DNA of 63,743 nt from Deferribacter thermophilus (GCF_049472675.1 NZ_JAPNXM010000013.1:1-63743); one strand, 5' to 3'; positions 19,908 to 29,108 are shown, counted from the stretch's first letter. Numbers and translations: made by a program. The notes: generated by a model from the sequence alone, not told the origin.

Positions 19908-19952
19908 GGAGTTTTGAGCAGACACTACTGTGCCACACCACACACTAAACTT

Positions 19953-20384
19953 ATGATTAATAAAAATTCAAAAATTAGAGCATTTACCTTTATTGAATTA
20001 CTTATAATTATTGTAATATTTGGGCTTTCACTTATGTTTATTACTCCTAAGATTGCTGCAAGATTTTCTGGTCTAAGTCCAGTAGAAGCTGAAATAAATA
20101 ACATTATAAACAAAGCTTTTTTAGATGCTCAAAAAACCAAAAAGCCCGTTTTTATAAAAGGGATAAAAGGGACAAATAAACTTTCTTTAGATAACAAAAG
20201 CTATGAAATAAAAGATGTTGAGTCATTTCAAACAGTAGAAATAAACGATGTAAATCAACCAGGATTAGATTTTTACATCGGTGTGTATCCAAAAGGGTTT
20301 GTAGATAGCTTTAAAATAGAAACAAATGACGGAATTATTAAATCTAATTCGTTAGGGTTAACATGTGAATTTTCGAAAAAATAA
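19953..20384 (+). CDS. gspH: Type II secretion minor pseudopilin GspH
   Basis: A prepilin-like protein of about 143 residues with the cleavage-site region KIRAFTFIELLIIIVIFGLSL. In place of the usual Gly-Phe it has Ala-Phe at the cleavage point, followed by the essential Glu. The frame is open further upstream, but that part runs through a palindromic repeat, so I take the ATG at 19953 just before the prepilin leader. No strong ribosome site is seen. By position it is GspH, a minor component of the pseudopilus tip. Confidence 0.75.
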   Translation: MINKNSKIRAFTFIELLIIIVIFGLSLMFITPKIAARFSGLSPVEAEINNIINKAFLDAQKTKKPVFIKGIKGTNKLSLDNKSYEIKDVESFQTVEINDVNQPGLDFYIGVYPKGFVDSFKIETNDGIIKSNSLGLTCEFSKK

Positions 20385-20703
20385 AGGCTTTACCCTACTT
20401 GAAGTTTTAATAGCTTTATCAATCGCAGCAATAAGCATAATAGGTATTTATTCTCTTACTAATAATTCTATTGATATATTAGATTCTTCACAGAGCAAAT
20501 TATCATTATTGAATAAAACTTATGAATACATAATAATAAAAGATAAATATCCAAACACAACCTATTTTGAAAAATCACAAAACAGCGAAATAAATTTCAA
20601 GGATGAACTAAAAGGCTCAATATATGGATTTGTGGACGAACATATTTTGACAGCAGAAAATAAAGACTCAAAAATTTATATTCGATATTTTGTGAAAAAA
20701 TGA
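20365..20703 (+). CDS. gspI: Type II secretion minor pseudopilin GspI
   Basis: A 112-residue protein with the prepilin leader MNFRKNKG|FTLLEVLIALSIAAISIIG, the LLEVLIALSI form being typical of GspI. It starts at GTG and overlaps gspH by 20 bases. It joins GspJ and GspK at the pseudopilus tip. Confidence 0.85.
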   Translation: MNFRKNKGFTLLEVLIALSIAAISIIGIYSLTNNSIDILDSSQSKLSLLNKTYEYIIIKDKYPNTTYFEKSQNSEINFKDELKGSIYGFVDEHILTAENKDSKIYIRYFVKK

Positions 20704-21212
20704 AAAAAGGATTTACTTTAATAGAATTACTTGTCGCTTTTACAATCTCTATTTTTGTTATTATTACTGTATATTCACTAGTTTCATCTATTGTTGAGAT
20801 AAAAGATTCATCTTCAAAAAAGATAGAGGAACTAAAAGAAAAAATTGGTATCCAAAAAATCATCAATCTCGATATTACAGCGCTAACAGATACAAAATTT
20901 GAAAAAAATGAAGGTTTTGAAACTAATAGCATTTCGTTTTACTCAATGAATTCGCTTTTTTTTAACTCTGGTGTTAAAGTAAAGATAACTTATTTATTTG
21001 ATGATAATAACCTTTACAGAATAGAAGAAAATGAAAAAATAAGCTATAAAGAACAATTTGTATTATTACCAAATGTTGAAGATTTTAAAGTATTTAGCTT
21101 TGATGGTAATGATTACACAGAAAATTTTGATAAAGCACATATACTAAAGTTTTTTATAAAAACGAAAAACCGTAATTATGAAATCACAGCAGGAAATATG
21201 CTATATGAATAA
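20700..21212 (+). CDS. gspJ: Type II secretion minor pseudopilin GspJ
   Basis: A 170-residue protein opening with MKKG|FTLIELLVAFTISIFVII, the prepilin leader and hydrophobic helix. Position between gspI and gspK, and the polar globular C-terminal domain, identify GspJ. It overlaps gspI by four bases and gspK by eight. Confidence 0.83.
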   Translation: MKKGFTLIELLVAFTISIFVIITVYSLVSSIVEIKDSSSKKIEELKEKIGIQKIINLDITALTDTKFEKNEGFETNSISFYSMNSLFFNSGVKVKITYLFDDNNLYRIEENEKISYKEQFVLLPNVEDFKVFSFDGNDYTENFDKAHILKFFIKTKNRNYEITAGNMLYE

Positions 21213-22119
21213 AAAAGGGAGTGTACTGCTCATTGTATTGATTATAGTTACTGCAGCTTTGGCAATTTCATTAGGAATAAGTGAAAAAAATACCGACATA
21301 TACTCAAAAGTGACAACTATGCAAAATCAATATCAAGCAGAAATTTATGCATATACAATAGCAAAAGCTGCAGCAGAAATAATCAAAGAGGATGACAATA
21401 AATACGACAGCTTAGAAGATGACTGGGCAAATAGTATCTCGTATCCCACTGATGAAGGCTTCATAGAGGTCAGTATAACCCCTTTAAATAAAAAAGTAGA
21501 TCTAAATGCTTTTTCTTTAAACAATAAAATATTAAATGAAAGAATAATTAACTATTATAATGTTATAGCATCAGAAAATAATCTCAATACAAATATAATC
21601 TATCTAATAAAAGATTATGTAGATAACGACACAGAAATAACAAGCTACGGTAACGAAAACCAACCCGTAATAAAATTTGGAAGAGTTTTGTCAGTAAAAA
21701 ATGATTTTTTAGATACACTTTATGAAATTAATTATACCACTGAGAATTTTGATAACAAAACATATGCTATATTAAAAAAATTTTTTACAGCTTCTTATGG
21801 GGAGAAAAAAATAAATATCAATTTTGCAACTGCTGATACAATAAAATACTTTTTACCAGAAATATCTGATTATGCCGATGCAATAGTCAAATACAGAGAA
21901 TCAAAACCTTATAAAGATATTTCAGCAATTAGAAAAGCTGCAGAAATCCCAAACGATGTTTATCAAAAAATAATCCCATATATCACTGTTAAATCAAATC
22001 GATTTTATCTTAAAATTACTATTGATAACTTTGGCAACTTATTTTACTATCATGTATTAATTGATAGAAAAAAAGGGGTCTTACTATTTTTCGAAGGGGC
22101 AAATGAAGACTACTTCTGA
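21205..22119 (+). CDS. gspK: Type II secretion protein GspK
   Basis: About 304 residues with MNKKGSVLLIVLIIVTAALA at the start. Like other GspK proteins it lacks the Glu+5 of the major pseudopilins. The middle contains NLNTNIIYLIKDYVDND (GspK domain) and the C-terminal part has a helix-hairpin-helix-like segment, INFATADTIKYFLPEI. It caps the pseudopilus tip. I use the ATG at 21205, which removes a nine-residue extension before the leader. Confidence 0.85.
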   Translation: MNKKGSVLLIVLIIVTAALAISLGISEKNTDIYSKVTTMQNQYQAEIYAYTIAKAAAEIIKEDDNKYDSLEDDWANSISYPTDEGFIEVSITPLNKKVDLNAFSLNNKILNERIINYYNVIASENNLNTNIIYLIKDYVDNDTEITSYGNENQPVIKFGRVLSVKNDFLDTLYEINYTTENFDNKTYAILKKFFTASYGEKKININFATADTIKYFLPEISDYADAIVKYRESKPYKDISAIRKAAEIPNDVYQKIIPYITVKSNRFYLKITIDNFGNLFYYHVLIDRKKGVLLFFEGANEDYF

Positions 22120-23080
22120 AAATATTATTTATATCGATTCAAATGGAAATATTTTAGATAATGATTACAACTATATCGATATTGATAATTTAAGCAATAT
22201 TAAAAATCTCTCTATTGTCATAGATGATTCATATTTTATATATGAAGTTGTAAAACCAAAATTTCCTAAAACAAGTAAAATAAAACTTTTAGCCAAAAAC
22301 TATTTAAAAAGTATATATCCTGAAGAGTTGATAGAAAATTTATATATTTTAAATTTACCTGACAAATCAATTATAGTTATACCTTTGCAAAAATTCATCA
22401 CATTACAGCAAAATTTTCAGAAATTATTTGATAAAGCAAAAAAAATAAGCACTCCTGCTCTAGAATGTCTAAATCAAGGGGAAAAAGCTGAAATCGAAAC
22501 AGATAAATACATCATCAAAATTGATGATTCAATAGAGTATAAACAAAAAAATAACAATATACCTAAAGATGAAGAAATAAAAATAGAATCAGTTACATTA
22601 AATATATTCAAAGAAAACTCTTACCTTAAAAATTTTAAAGATTTATTACTCCCAATAGTTACTACAATTATTTGTTTCATATTGCTAAATATTGGATATT
22701 ACTTTGACTTAAAAATATACAAAGAAAAATACCATTATATTAATAACAAACTTATAGGACTATACAAACAAGCTGGAGTGTATGGAGATTATGATCCTTA
22801 CGGTAAATTACTTTATAAAGCTCAAAAAAACAGTAAACTCAATAACCAGAAGATTTTGCCAGTCCTTTACAAAATTACAAAATCATTTGGAAAAATTGGG
22901 ACAATAGAGAGCCTATCTTATAAAGAAAATTCATTTTTTATAGATGGCACTACAAATGACTTTAAAGCTTTAGATAATATAAAAAATAATCTAAATAAGA
23001 GTTTCAATAAAGATATAAATATAATAAACACTAAATTAGAAGATAATAGAGTAATATTTACGCTAAAGGTGAATTTGTAA
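22103..23080 (+). CDS. gspL: Type II secretion protein GspL
   Basis: About 325 residues. The N-terminal cytoplasmic part (IIYIDSNGN start) would be the actin-like GspL fold that recruits GspE. One transmembrane helix lies near residue 190 (LLPIVTTIICFILLNIGYYF), followed by a periplasmic ferredoxin-like domain. The ATG at 22103 has a GAAGGGG Shine-Dalgarno and overlaps gspK by 17 bases; an earlier TTG in frame is less likely. Identification rests on topology and gene order more than on motifs. Confidence 0.75.
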   Translation: MKTTSENIIYIDSNGNILDNDYNYIDIDNLSNIKNLSIVIDDSYFIYEVVKPKFPKTSKIKLLAKNYLKSIYPEELIENLYILNLPDKSIIVIPLQKFITLQQNFQKLFDKAKKISTPALECLNQGEKAEIETDKYIIKIDDSIEYKQKNNNIPKDEEIKIESVTLNIFKENSYLKNFKDLLLPIVTTIICFILLNIGYYFDLKIYKEKYHYINNKLIGLYKQAGVYGDYDPYGKLLYKAQKNSKLNNQKILPVLYKITKSFGKIGTIESLSYKENSFFIDGTTNDFKALDNIKNNLNKSFNKDINIINTKLEDNRVIFTLKVNL

Positions 23081-23548
23081 ATGAAATTGAATGCTAACAA
23101 AGAAAAAATATATATCTTGATTATTATAATTGGCTTAATTTTTATCATTTATAATTTGAACATCTCATATTACAAAAACAAAACAGAACAATTAAAAAAA
23201 GAAACAGAGGTTCTCAAAGAAAAATATTCTAAGGTAGCAGGTTTAATTCAGCAAACAAAATCATCAAAAAATCTAAAAAAAGTAAACAAAAGTTTACTAG
23301 TCTTCATACAGGAAACAACTAATTCATTGAACTTATCAGACAAGATAAGCTCTTTAAAACCACAAACTACACAAAATAATATTGAAAGTGTTAGCTTAAG
23401 AATTGAGCAGTTAAATTTAAATGAAATTATTAAAGTGTCACAATATCTTGATCAATTTGAAAACATAAGCATTACAAAACTCAATATAAATAAAAGATTT
23501 GATGATAATACACTTGCAGACTTGACATTAGAAGTAGTAAAACAATGA
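23081..23548 (+). CDS. gspM: Type II secretion protein GspM
   Basis: A 155-residue bitopic protein: a short cytoplasmic tail, one membrane helix (YILIIIIGLIFIIYNLNISYY), a coiled-coil-like Lys/Glu stretch and a periplasmic ferredoxin-like domain. Topology and its place right after gspL identify GspM, which pairs with GspL in the platform. It overlaps gspN by four bases. Confidence 0.75.
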   Translation: MKLNANKEKIYILIIIIGLIFIIYNLNISYYKNKTEQLKKETEVLKEKYSKVAGLIQQTKSSKNLKKVNKSLLVFIQETTNSLNLSDKISSLKPQTTQNNIESVSLRIEQLNLNEIIKVSQYLDQFENISITKLNINKRFDDNTLADLTLEVVKQ

Positions 23549-24255
23549 AAAAATTTTTCTATTATACAGCTTTTTTTATAATTGTTTTATTGTTAAATCT
23601 TTATGTTCATTTTCCTTATCAAACAGTGGCTGATTATTACTTAAAGCAAACTATTAAAATTTACAATTTACCAATCAATTATAAAACTATAAAAGGAAAT
23701 GCATTTAAAACAAAAATCTCGAATATATCAATCGATAATCTTGAAATAAAAGAAGTTATTATCCATCACAACCTTTTAAATTTAATAAAAAGAGAAATAC
23801 CTTTCTTTGTAAGAGATGAAAAAATAAATATAAGAGGTGAAATAAATAAAAGTTTAATCAATTTCCAAGTATACTTAGAGCTTGAAAAATTAAGTAGATT
23901 GTTTAAAACAAAAATTCCTATTTCAGGAAAATTAACTGTTAAAGGTGCTTATAATTTTGAAAATAATAAACTAAACTCAACCGTTGATATTTCAAATTTA
24001 ACTATTTCTATACAAAAAATTAATTATTCCTTTGATAAAATCACTACTGAAATAAAGAGCAGTAAAAACAGACTTGAAATAACAAAAGTCAATACGGCAG
24101 GTAAGAATAAAATTGATTTAAAAGGGTATATATTAATAAATCCTAAAAAATTAGAATTTAGCAGGTTAAATTTTAAAGGTAGCTTATCCCAAAACAGGTT
24201 AAAAATAAACTTTAGAATAACTGGAACCATTTCAAATCCACAAATAAGATTTTAA
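23545..24255 (+). CDS. gspN: Type II secretion protein GspN
   Basis: A 236-residue protein with one N-terminal membrane helix (FYYTAFFIIVLLLNLYVHFPY) and a beta-rich, AsmA-like periplasmic region ending GTISNPQIRF. GspN is an accessory part of some type II systems and is often last in the operon, as here. Assignment is by order and architecture. Confidence 0.65.
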   Translation: MKKFFYYTAFFIIVLLLNLYVHFPYQTVADYYLKQTIKIYNLPINYKTIKGNAFKTKISNISIDNLEIKEVIIHHNLLNLIKREIPFFVRDEKINIRGEINKSLINFQVYLELEKLSRLFKTKIPISGKLTVKGAYNFENNKLNSTVDISNLTISIQKINYSFDKITTEIKSSKNRLEITKVNTAGKNKIDLKGYILINPKKLEFSRLNFKGSLSQNRLKINFRITGTISNPQIRF

Positions 24256-24262
24256 AAATATA

Positions 24263-24312
24263 AGTCATTTACTAATGCCAAAGTGTAAAGCTTTAGCGAG
24301 TAAGCAATCTTA
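24263..24312. repeat. Decayed scattered palindrome
   Basis: GTCATTTACT at the left, TTTAGCGAGTAAGCAATCTTA at the right (in part) recall the right arm of the family seen at 19196, 19833, 26795 and 27429. The left arm is lost. It sits between the convergent gspN and lipoprotein genes. Confidence 0.45.
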
Positions 24313-24324
24313 AAATGTTATTTT

Positions 24325-25590
24325 TCATTTTGCTGTATCAACTTTTTTATCAAAGTAGTAATAAATATTATTTTCATCAATTTCTCTTTTTAACATCTTA
24401 TATTTTTCATTTTCATTCACCACTTTTGCTATTTTTATAATAGGATTACCATTTTCATAAAACACACCGTATTTATAAGTAAGCTCTTTATCACACTTAG
24501 CTTTTTCTGGAAGTTTATCAATTGAGTATTTATTAGTATCAATAAACCTTTTATCCCCATCAATATCAAAAAGTATATATCCATTATCCGTTTTACACGC
24601 TTTTAACTTTGGTCTATTTAATAAAATCTCTTTAAAGTAAACTTTCTTACCTAAATTCGCATATTTCAGCATGTTTTTACTTTTAAAAAAATATATCTCA
24701 TTATCACTCATTATCTTATCCACTGAATCACTTAACTTATCAAAAAAAGAGAATACTTTTTCATCATCAAAACAAAAGATAGGGTAATCACCTTTTTTTA
24801 AAGGATAACATATTTTGGAATAATTTAAATAATCTTCGTATTTAAGTTTATAATATTTTTTATTTTTCTCTAAAATGATATAATCATTTAAAAAATAAAC
24901 TTTATCAGACTTTATCTTATCTGGTTTGCCAATTACTTTATTATCAACATCTACAACAACCAGCTCATTATCACTATTTAACAAATAAAGTTTTTTATTA
25001 AAAATTTTGCCTTGCTCTATTTTTTTAAATAGATAGCCAGATAAAATCTCTTTACCTGTTACATCTAAGACCCTGAAATGTCGATTTAAAAACAACAATA
25101 TAAAAGAATTCTCAAAATTATACTGATAACTAGAAGTATCTATTTTTCCAATTTTACCGCATTGCCTTTTGTCATAAATATCAATCCTATTTTGATAGTT
25201 AAGATAAATATAATTACCAGAAACTCTGATTTCTTTTGCATTATCTTCAACTAAAAGTTCATAACAATTCTTAATATTTGTTTTTACAATACCATTCTTT
25301 AAAAGGAAAACCTCATCATTTGATATATAAAAATCCGTCACATTATCAGTAATCGTTTTTACAGTATATCTTCTTTTAAAATGAACCACTCCATTTAAAA
25401 TAAAATCACTTTTTGGCATATTACTTTCAAACTTCAAAATGTTATCTTCATTTTCGTTTAAGTCATTAAAAATATTTACAACTTTTGTGTCAGTATTACT
25501 GTTTAACATACTTTTATTTTTAGTAGAGCATGACAACAAAAAAACGATTAAAATCAATACAAAGATATATCTAAAATTAAACTTTTTCAT
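24325..25590 (-). CDS. Hypothetical lipoprotein
   Basis: A 421-residue protein with a type II signal peptide ending in the lipobox LLSC, lipidated Cys about residue 21. The mature part has many short beta-type segments that alternate Asp/Lys/Tyr-rich strands, suggesting a beta-propeller-like or repeat fold, but no family is recognised. It is convergent with the secretion operon and lies 14 bases downstream of the OYE-like gene on the same strand. Confidence 0.7.
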   Translation of the reverse strand: MKKFNFRYIFVLILIVFLLSCSTKNKSMLNSNTDTKVVNIFNDLNENEDNILKFESNMPKSDFILNGVVHFKRRYTVKTITDNVTDFYISNDEVFLLKNGIVKTNIKNCYELLVEDNAKEIRVSGNYIYLNYQNRIDIYDKRQCGKIGKIDTSSYQYNFENSFILLFLNRHFRVLDVTGKEILSGYLFKKIEQGKIFNKKLYLLNSDNELVVVDVDNKVIGKPDKIKSDKVYFLNDYIILEKNKKYYKLKYEDYLNYSKICYPLKKGDYPIFCFDDEKVFSFFDKLSDSVDKIMSDNEIYFFKSKNMLKYANLGKKVYFKEILLNRPKLKACKTDNGYILFDIDGDKRFIDTNKYSIDKLPEKAKCDKELTYKYGVFYENGNPIIKIAKVVNENEKYKMLKREIDENNIYYYFDKKVDTAK

Positions 25591-25604
25591 ATTAATAACA
25601 CTAA

Positions 25605-26714
25605 TTATTTTTCTTTCTCAGCTAATCTTTTTTCCACGACACAATAAATACCGTCCTCTTTAATTCCAGGCATAAAACAGCCATTACAGGAAATACATTT
25701 TGATCTACTGGTATCGCCTGATTCCCATCTTTTTATCAAATTTATCTCTCTGATAAGTGGCCTTGATAGCGAAATAGCATCAGAAATATTTTCCTCAATC
25801 AATTTATTTGCTATTTCAAAACTTCTTATCCCTCCGACAACTGCAACGGGCACATTTACAAAATCTTTAATTTTTTTAGCCAGTTCTTTATGGTAAGCTT
25901 CCTTTGCTACATCATCGATTTTAGTTCTTGCTGGAGATTTATCCTTTGAAGCAGGTGAGCCACCTGATACCTCAATCGCATCAATCCCCCACTCTTCTAG
26001 CCACTTTGCTACAATCACAGCCTCTTCAATACTAAAACCTCCATCAATAAAATCATCACAATTTAGCTTTATCCATACTGGGTAGTCATTTCCAACCTTA
26101 CTTCTTACATTTTCAAGCACCTCTTTTAAAAATCTTACCCTATTTTCAAGTGAACCACCATATTCATCAGTCCTTCTATTTGTAACTGGAGATAAAAACT
26201 GATTTATCAAATAACCATGAGCACCATGAAGCTGAACGCCATCAAAACCAGCCAGTTTTACTCTCTTAGCTGCATCTCCAAATGCCTCCACAACTCTTTT
26301 TATAACATCTTTTGTCATCTCTTTTGGTATTTCCGAAAAAGTAGGAAATTCTACTGCTGATGGTGCTATCGGCTGGCATCCAGAAGATTTTCTATTTGCT
26401 TGTCCACCTGCATGTACAATCTGGACAACAATTTTTCCACCCTTATTATGTACTCTTTCAACCATATTTTTCAAATCATCAATATTTTCATCATCATCAA
26501 CACCCAGCATACCAGGAAGCTGAATCCCATCTTTACTCACATAAGAATAACCAGTGATAATCAATCCAACATTATTTTCAGCAAGCTCTTCATAAAGCTT
26601 GATTAATTTTTCAGTAGGTTTGCCATTCCTATCACACATCCCTTCCCATGTAGCAGATCTAATTATTCTATTTTTCATAGAAATTTTACCAAAAACACAG
26701 CTTTCTAAAATCAT
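25605..26714 (-). CDS. NADH:flavin oxidoreductase, Old Yellow Enzyme family
   Basis: A 369-residue FMN barrel. It shows KNRIIRSATWEGM, QIVHAGGQ, the substrate-binding FDGVQLHGAHGYLINQFLSP, NRRTDEYGGSLENRVRF and the phosphate-binding VAVVGGIRS. The C-terminus carries CISCNGC followed by a further Cys (GIYC), the start of the iron-sulfur motif found in 2,4-dienoyl-CoA reductase and BaiCD-type enzymes. The usual second flavin/NAD domain is missing, so this is a single-domain version retaining cluster ligands. The substrate is unknown. Confidence 0.85.
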   Translation of the reverse strand: MILESCVFGKISMKNRIIRSATWEGMCDRNGKPTEKLIKLYEELAENNVGLIITGYSYVSKDGIQLPGMLGVDDDENIDDLKNMVERVHNKGGKIVVQIVHAGGQANRKSSGCQPIAPSAVEFPTFSEIPKEMTKDVIKRVVEAFGDAAKRVKLAGFDGVQLHGAHGYLINQFLSPVTNRRTDEYGGSLENRVRFLKEVLENVRSKVGNDYPVWIKLNCDDFIDGGFSIEEAVIVAKWLEEWGIDAIEVSGGSPASKDKSPARTKIDDVAKEAYHKELAKKIKDFVNVPVAVVGGIRSFEIANKLIEENISDAISLSRPLIREINLIKRWESGDTSRSKCISCNGCFMPGIKEDGIYCVVEKRLAEKEK

Positions 26715-26794
26715 ACCTTACCCTCCATGTATATAATTCTTTTATCCTAACTTTTACTTCAAGAGCGTGACAAAGTAATAATTTTCAAAATTCC

Positions 26795-26868
26795 AGATTG
26801 CTTCGCTAACGCTCGCAATGACAAAATTTGTGGTCATTGCGAGGCAACGAAAGTTGCCAAAGCAATCT
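26795..26868. repeat. Scattered palindrome, copy left of the DsrE-like gene
   Basis: A 74-bp palindrome: AGATTGCTTCGCTAACGCTC then GCAATGAC, a 10-base loop AAAATTTGTG, GTCATTGCGAG, an inner hairpin GGCAAC-gaaa-GTTGCC, and AAGCAATCT. It is nearly identical to 27429-27502. Confidence 0.85.
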
Positions 26869-26888
26869 CATAATTATATACATCATCC

Positions 26889-27374
26889 TCAATCCATAGG
26901 AACTAAAGCATAACCTTTATTTTGATAACCTATTAAAGAAATATACCCATTTTTTACCACTGTAACAAAATCCAAAATATCTTCTAAATCAACCCCTTTT
27001 AATTTAGCAGCAACAGCACACTGTTGAAGTACTACCGCCATATCTTTCAATATTAGTAACTGTTTTCTAATTTTTCTTTTATACTCTAAAAATTTTTTCG
27101 GTACATAATGATCACCTTTGGTGATATAATCTGTAGCACCACCTCTGAATGCAACAACTGCTTCATAATTCACACCACTCTTTTTAATTTGTATAAGAGT
27201 TTTCTCTATCAGTTTAAGTCTCAATAATAACAGTTTAGGTTTACCCACATTCACATCAAATATCACCTTTACATTTTTCAAGTTATCAAGTGAGCCACCA
27301 TTAGTAATCTCTTTAGTAAATCCTATATTAAGAAATAGTAAAAATATTAAAATTACAAACATTAACTTTTTCAT
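26889..27374 (-). CDS. DsrE-like periplasmic protein
   Basis: About 161 residues with a signal peptide (KLMFVILIFLLFLNIGFT). The mature part resembles the DsrE/DsrF-like fold: KVIFDVNVGKPKLLLLRLKLIEKTL, VNYEAVVAFRGGATDYIT and a single conserved Cys in VVLQQCAVAAKLKGV. Such proteins handle sulfur or act as redox partners; the exported ones are uncharacterised. I take the ATG at 27374, preceded by an AAGGGG site, rather than the GTG at 27380. The gene is bracketed by two near-identical palindromes. Confidence 0.7.
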   Translation of the reverse strand: MKKLMFVILIFLLFLNIGFTKEITNGGSLDNLKNVKVIFDVNVGKPKLLLLRLKLIEKTLIQIKKSGVNYEAVVAFRGGATDYITKGDHYVPKKFLEYKRKIRKQLLILKDMAVVLQQCAVAAKLKGVDLEDILDFVTVVKNGYISLIGYQNKGYALVPMD

Positions 27375-27428
27375 AACCACCCCTTAATTTATATTTTGAG
27401 AATGTTGTCCAAAAAGTACTTCTCCAGT

Positions 27429-27502
27429 AGATTGCTTCGCTAACGCTCGCAATGACAAAATTTGTGGTCATTGCGAGGCAGCGTAAGCTGCCGAAGCAAT
27501 CT
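27429..27502. repeat. Scattered palindrome, copy right of the DsrE-like gene
   Basis: Same layout as 26795-26868 and same orientation. The inner hairpin here is GGCAGC-gtaa-GCTGCC: both sides of the stem changed relative to the other copy so that pairing is kept. Confidence 0.85.
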
Positions 27503-27669
27503 CAAAATAACAATAGTTTTCATAAACTTATACTATTTTACAACATTCTCTTTATTATTAAAACTACTTTTAAATTTAATACAAATTTAGCAAAATTCAA
27601 ACATTAATCCATTGACAAAATAATGTAATAAACAATTTTAAAGAATGAAACTAAATAGGAGGAAAGGTT

Positions 27670-28383
27670 ATGGGAAGAAAGGTATTGATTACTGGAGCAA
27701 GCAAAGGGATAGGATTGAGTTTAGCAAAACTACTACTTAAAAAAGGGGACACACTGGTTTTAACAGCTAGGACAATGGAAAATTCTCCTCATCTTAAAGA
27801 GTTGCTAGAAATTTCTAATAATTTTTACACAATTAACGCAGATTTATCAAAAGCTGAGGATATTGAAAAAGTTTACAACTTCACAAAAGAAAAATTAGGA
27901 AGTATTGATATTTTAGTTAATAATGCTGGCAGAGGTATCTATGCTCCATTAGGTACAGAAACAGCTAAATCAATAAAAGAAATTTTAGATTTAAATGTTT
28001 TTGCCCCCATTTATTTGACAAACCTTTTTGCAGAAGATTTAGTTGCAAACAAAGGGACTATTGTAAATATAGCTTCTGTTGCAGGTAGGAAAGGTTTTGC
28101 TGGGCTATCAACCTATTGTGCTTCAAAATGGGCTGTTGTAGGGTTTGCCGAAAGTGTAAGAGATGAACTACATTCAAAAGGTGTAAGAGTGATTACAATA
28201 GAACCAGGGCTTGTCGATACCGAATGGGGTGAAAATTTACCAGAACAGTTTATCAATTATAAAAAAACTGTCGATATGCTTACTCCAGATGATGTAGCAA
28301 ATCTTATAGCTTATGCTATTGATGCTCCACCACATGTTTCTTTAAATGAAGTCTTAATTAGACCAACCAATCAACCTAGATAA
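27670..28383 (+). CDS. Short-chain dehydrogenase/reductase
   Basis: A 237-residue classical SDR with the Rossmann motif TGASKGIG near residue 8, NNAGRG, the catalytic Ser in NIASVAG and YCASK (Tyr and Lys of the catalytic tetrad). It is an NAD(P)-dependent oxidoreductase whose substrate cannot be told. An AGGAGG Shine-Dalgarno is present. It stands alone, ending at a bidirectional terminator. Confidence 0.87.
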   Translation: MGRKVLITGASKGIGLSLAKLLLKKGDTLVLTARTMENSPHLKELLEISNNFYTINADLSKAEDIEKVYNFTKEKLGSIDILVNNAGRGIYAPLGTETAKSIKEILDLNVFAPIYLTNLFAEDLVANKGTIVNIASVAGRKGFAGLSTYCASKWAVVGFAESVRDELHSKGVRVITIEPGLVDTEWGENLPEQFINYKKTVDMLTPDDVANLIAYAIDAPPHVSLNEVLIRPTNQPR

Positions 28384-28386
28384 AAA

Positions 28387-28408
28387 AAATGGGGGAAATC
28401 CCCCATTT
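28387..28408. terminator. Bidirectional intrinsic terminator
   Basis: The stem AAATGGGGG / CCCCCATTT with a four-base loop, A-rich on the left and T-rich on the right, lies between two convergent genes. Confidence 0.85.
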
Positions 28409-29021
28409 ACTTATCTTTCTTTTTTAAAGGGATCAATTTTAAATTTTTGAGATGATCTGTATTTATGCGAATCTGTTTTAAGATAGCATTTTTATCAGAT
28501 TCTTTTTCTATATGTTTACCCTCTAGCAAATCATATCGGATTGCATTTGAAAGCTCAGATAAAATATCAAAGATTTCGTCAACATCTTTGCCAACTATTT
28601 TATTATCTTGTGAAGCATCATTAAAAATATCTATAAATTTCCCAAAAATACTCAGCACATCTTTTGATGCAATTGTTGCTAATTTTTGATTGATAAGCTT
28701 TAACTTTATTATATCATAATCTGTTAAATCCTGTTTCATAAAAACATCTTCTAAATATTTAAATAATTCGTTATAAATATCAGCTTTAAACTCAAATAAT
28801 TTTAAATTTTCTTCTTTTAAAAGCTCAACCTCTGTCTGCTTGTTTAATAAAATAGCGGTAATCAGTATGGTAACAATTGTGCCTAAAAATACAGCAACTA
28901 TTTCTTGGGAATAAGGAAAATCATTATTTAAATAGTAAAGTTCTCTTATTAGAAAATACGAAGAAATTGAAAGTATTATTGCTAAAATTGTTAATAACAG
29001 GTTTTTATCTTTCAATTTCAT
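28407..29021 (-). CDS. Hypothetical membrane protein with coiled-coil tail
   Basis: A 204-residue protein with two N-terminal membrane helices (LLLTILAIILSISSYFLI and VAVFLGTIVTILITAILL) and a mostly helical cytoplasmic tail rich in Lys, Asp and Ile. No family is recognised. It is transcribed away from the pilin gene and ends in the shared terminator with the SDR gene. Confidence 0.65.
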   Translation of the reverse strand: MKLKDKNLLLTILAIILSISSYFLIRELYYLNNDFPYSQEIVAVFLGTIVTILITAILLNKQTEVELLKEENLKLFEFKADIYNELFKYLEDVFMKQDLTDYDIIKLKLINQKLATIASKDVLSIFGKFIDIFNDASQDNKIVGKDVDEIFDILSELSNAIRYDLLEGKHIEKESDKNAILKQIRINTDHLKNLKLIPLKKKDK

Positions 29022-29108
29022 AATTTATATTTACCATTTAATTAATCATAAATCAATTAAATTACAGACATTTCTTTCTCAATACTAATCTTAAATCTTT
29101 TTCATTTT

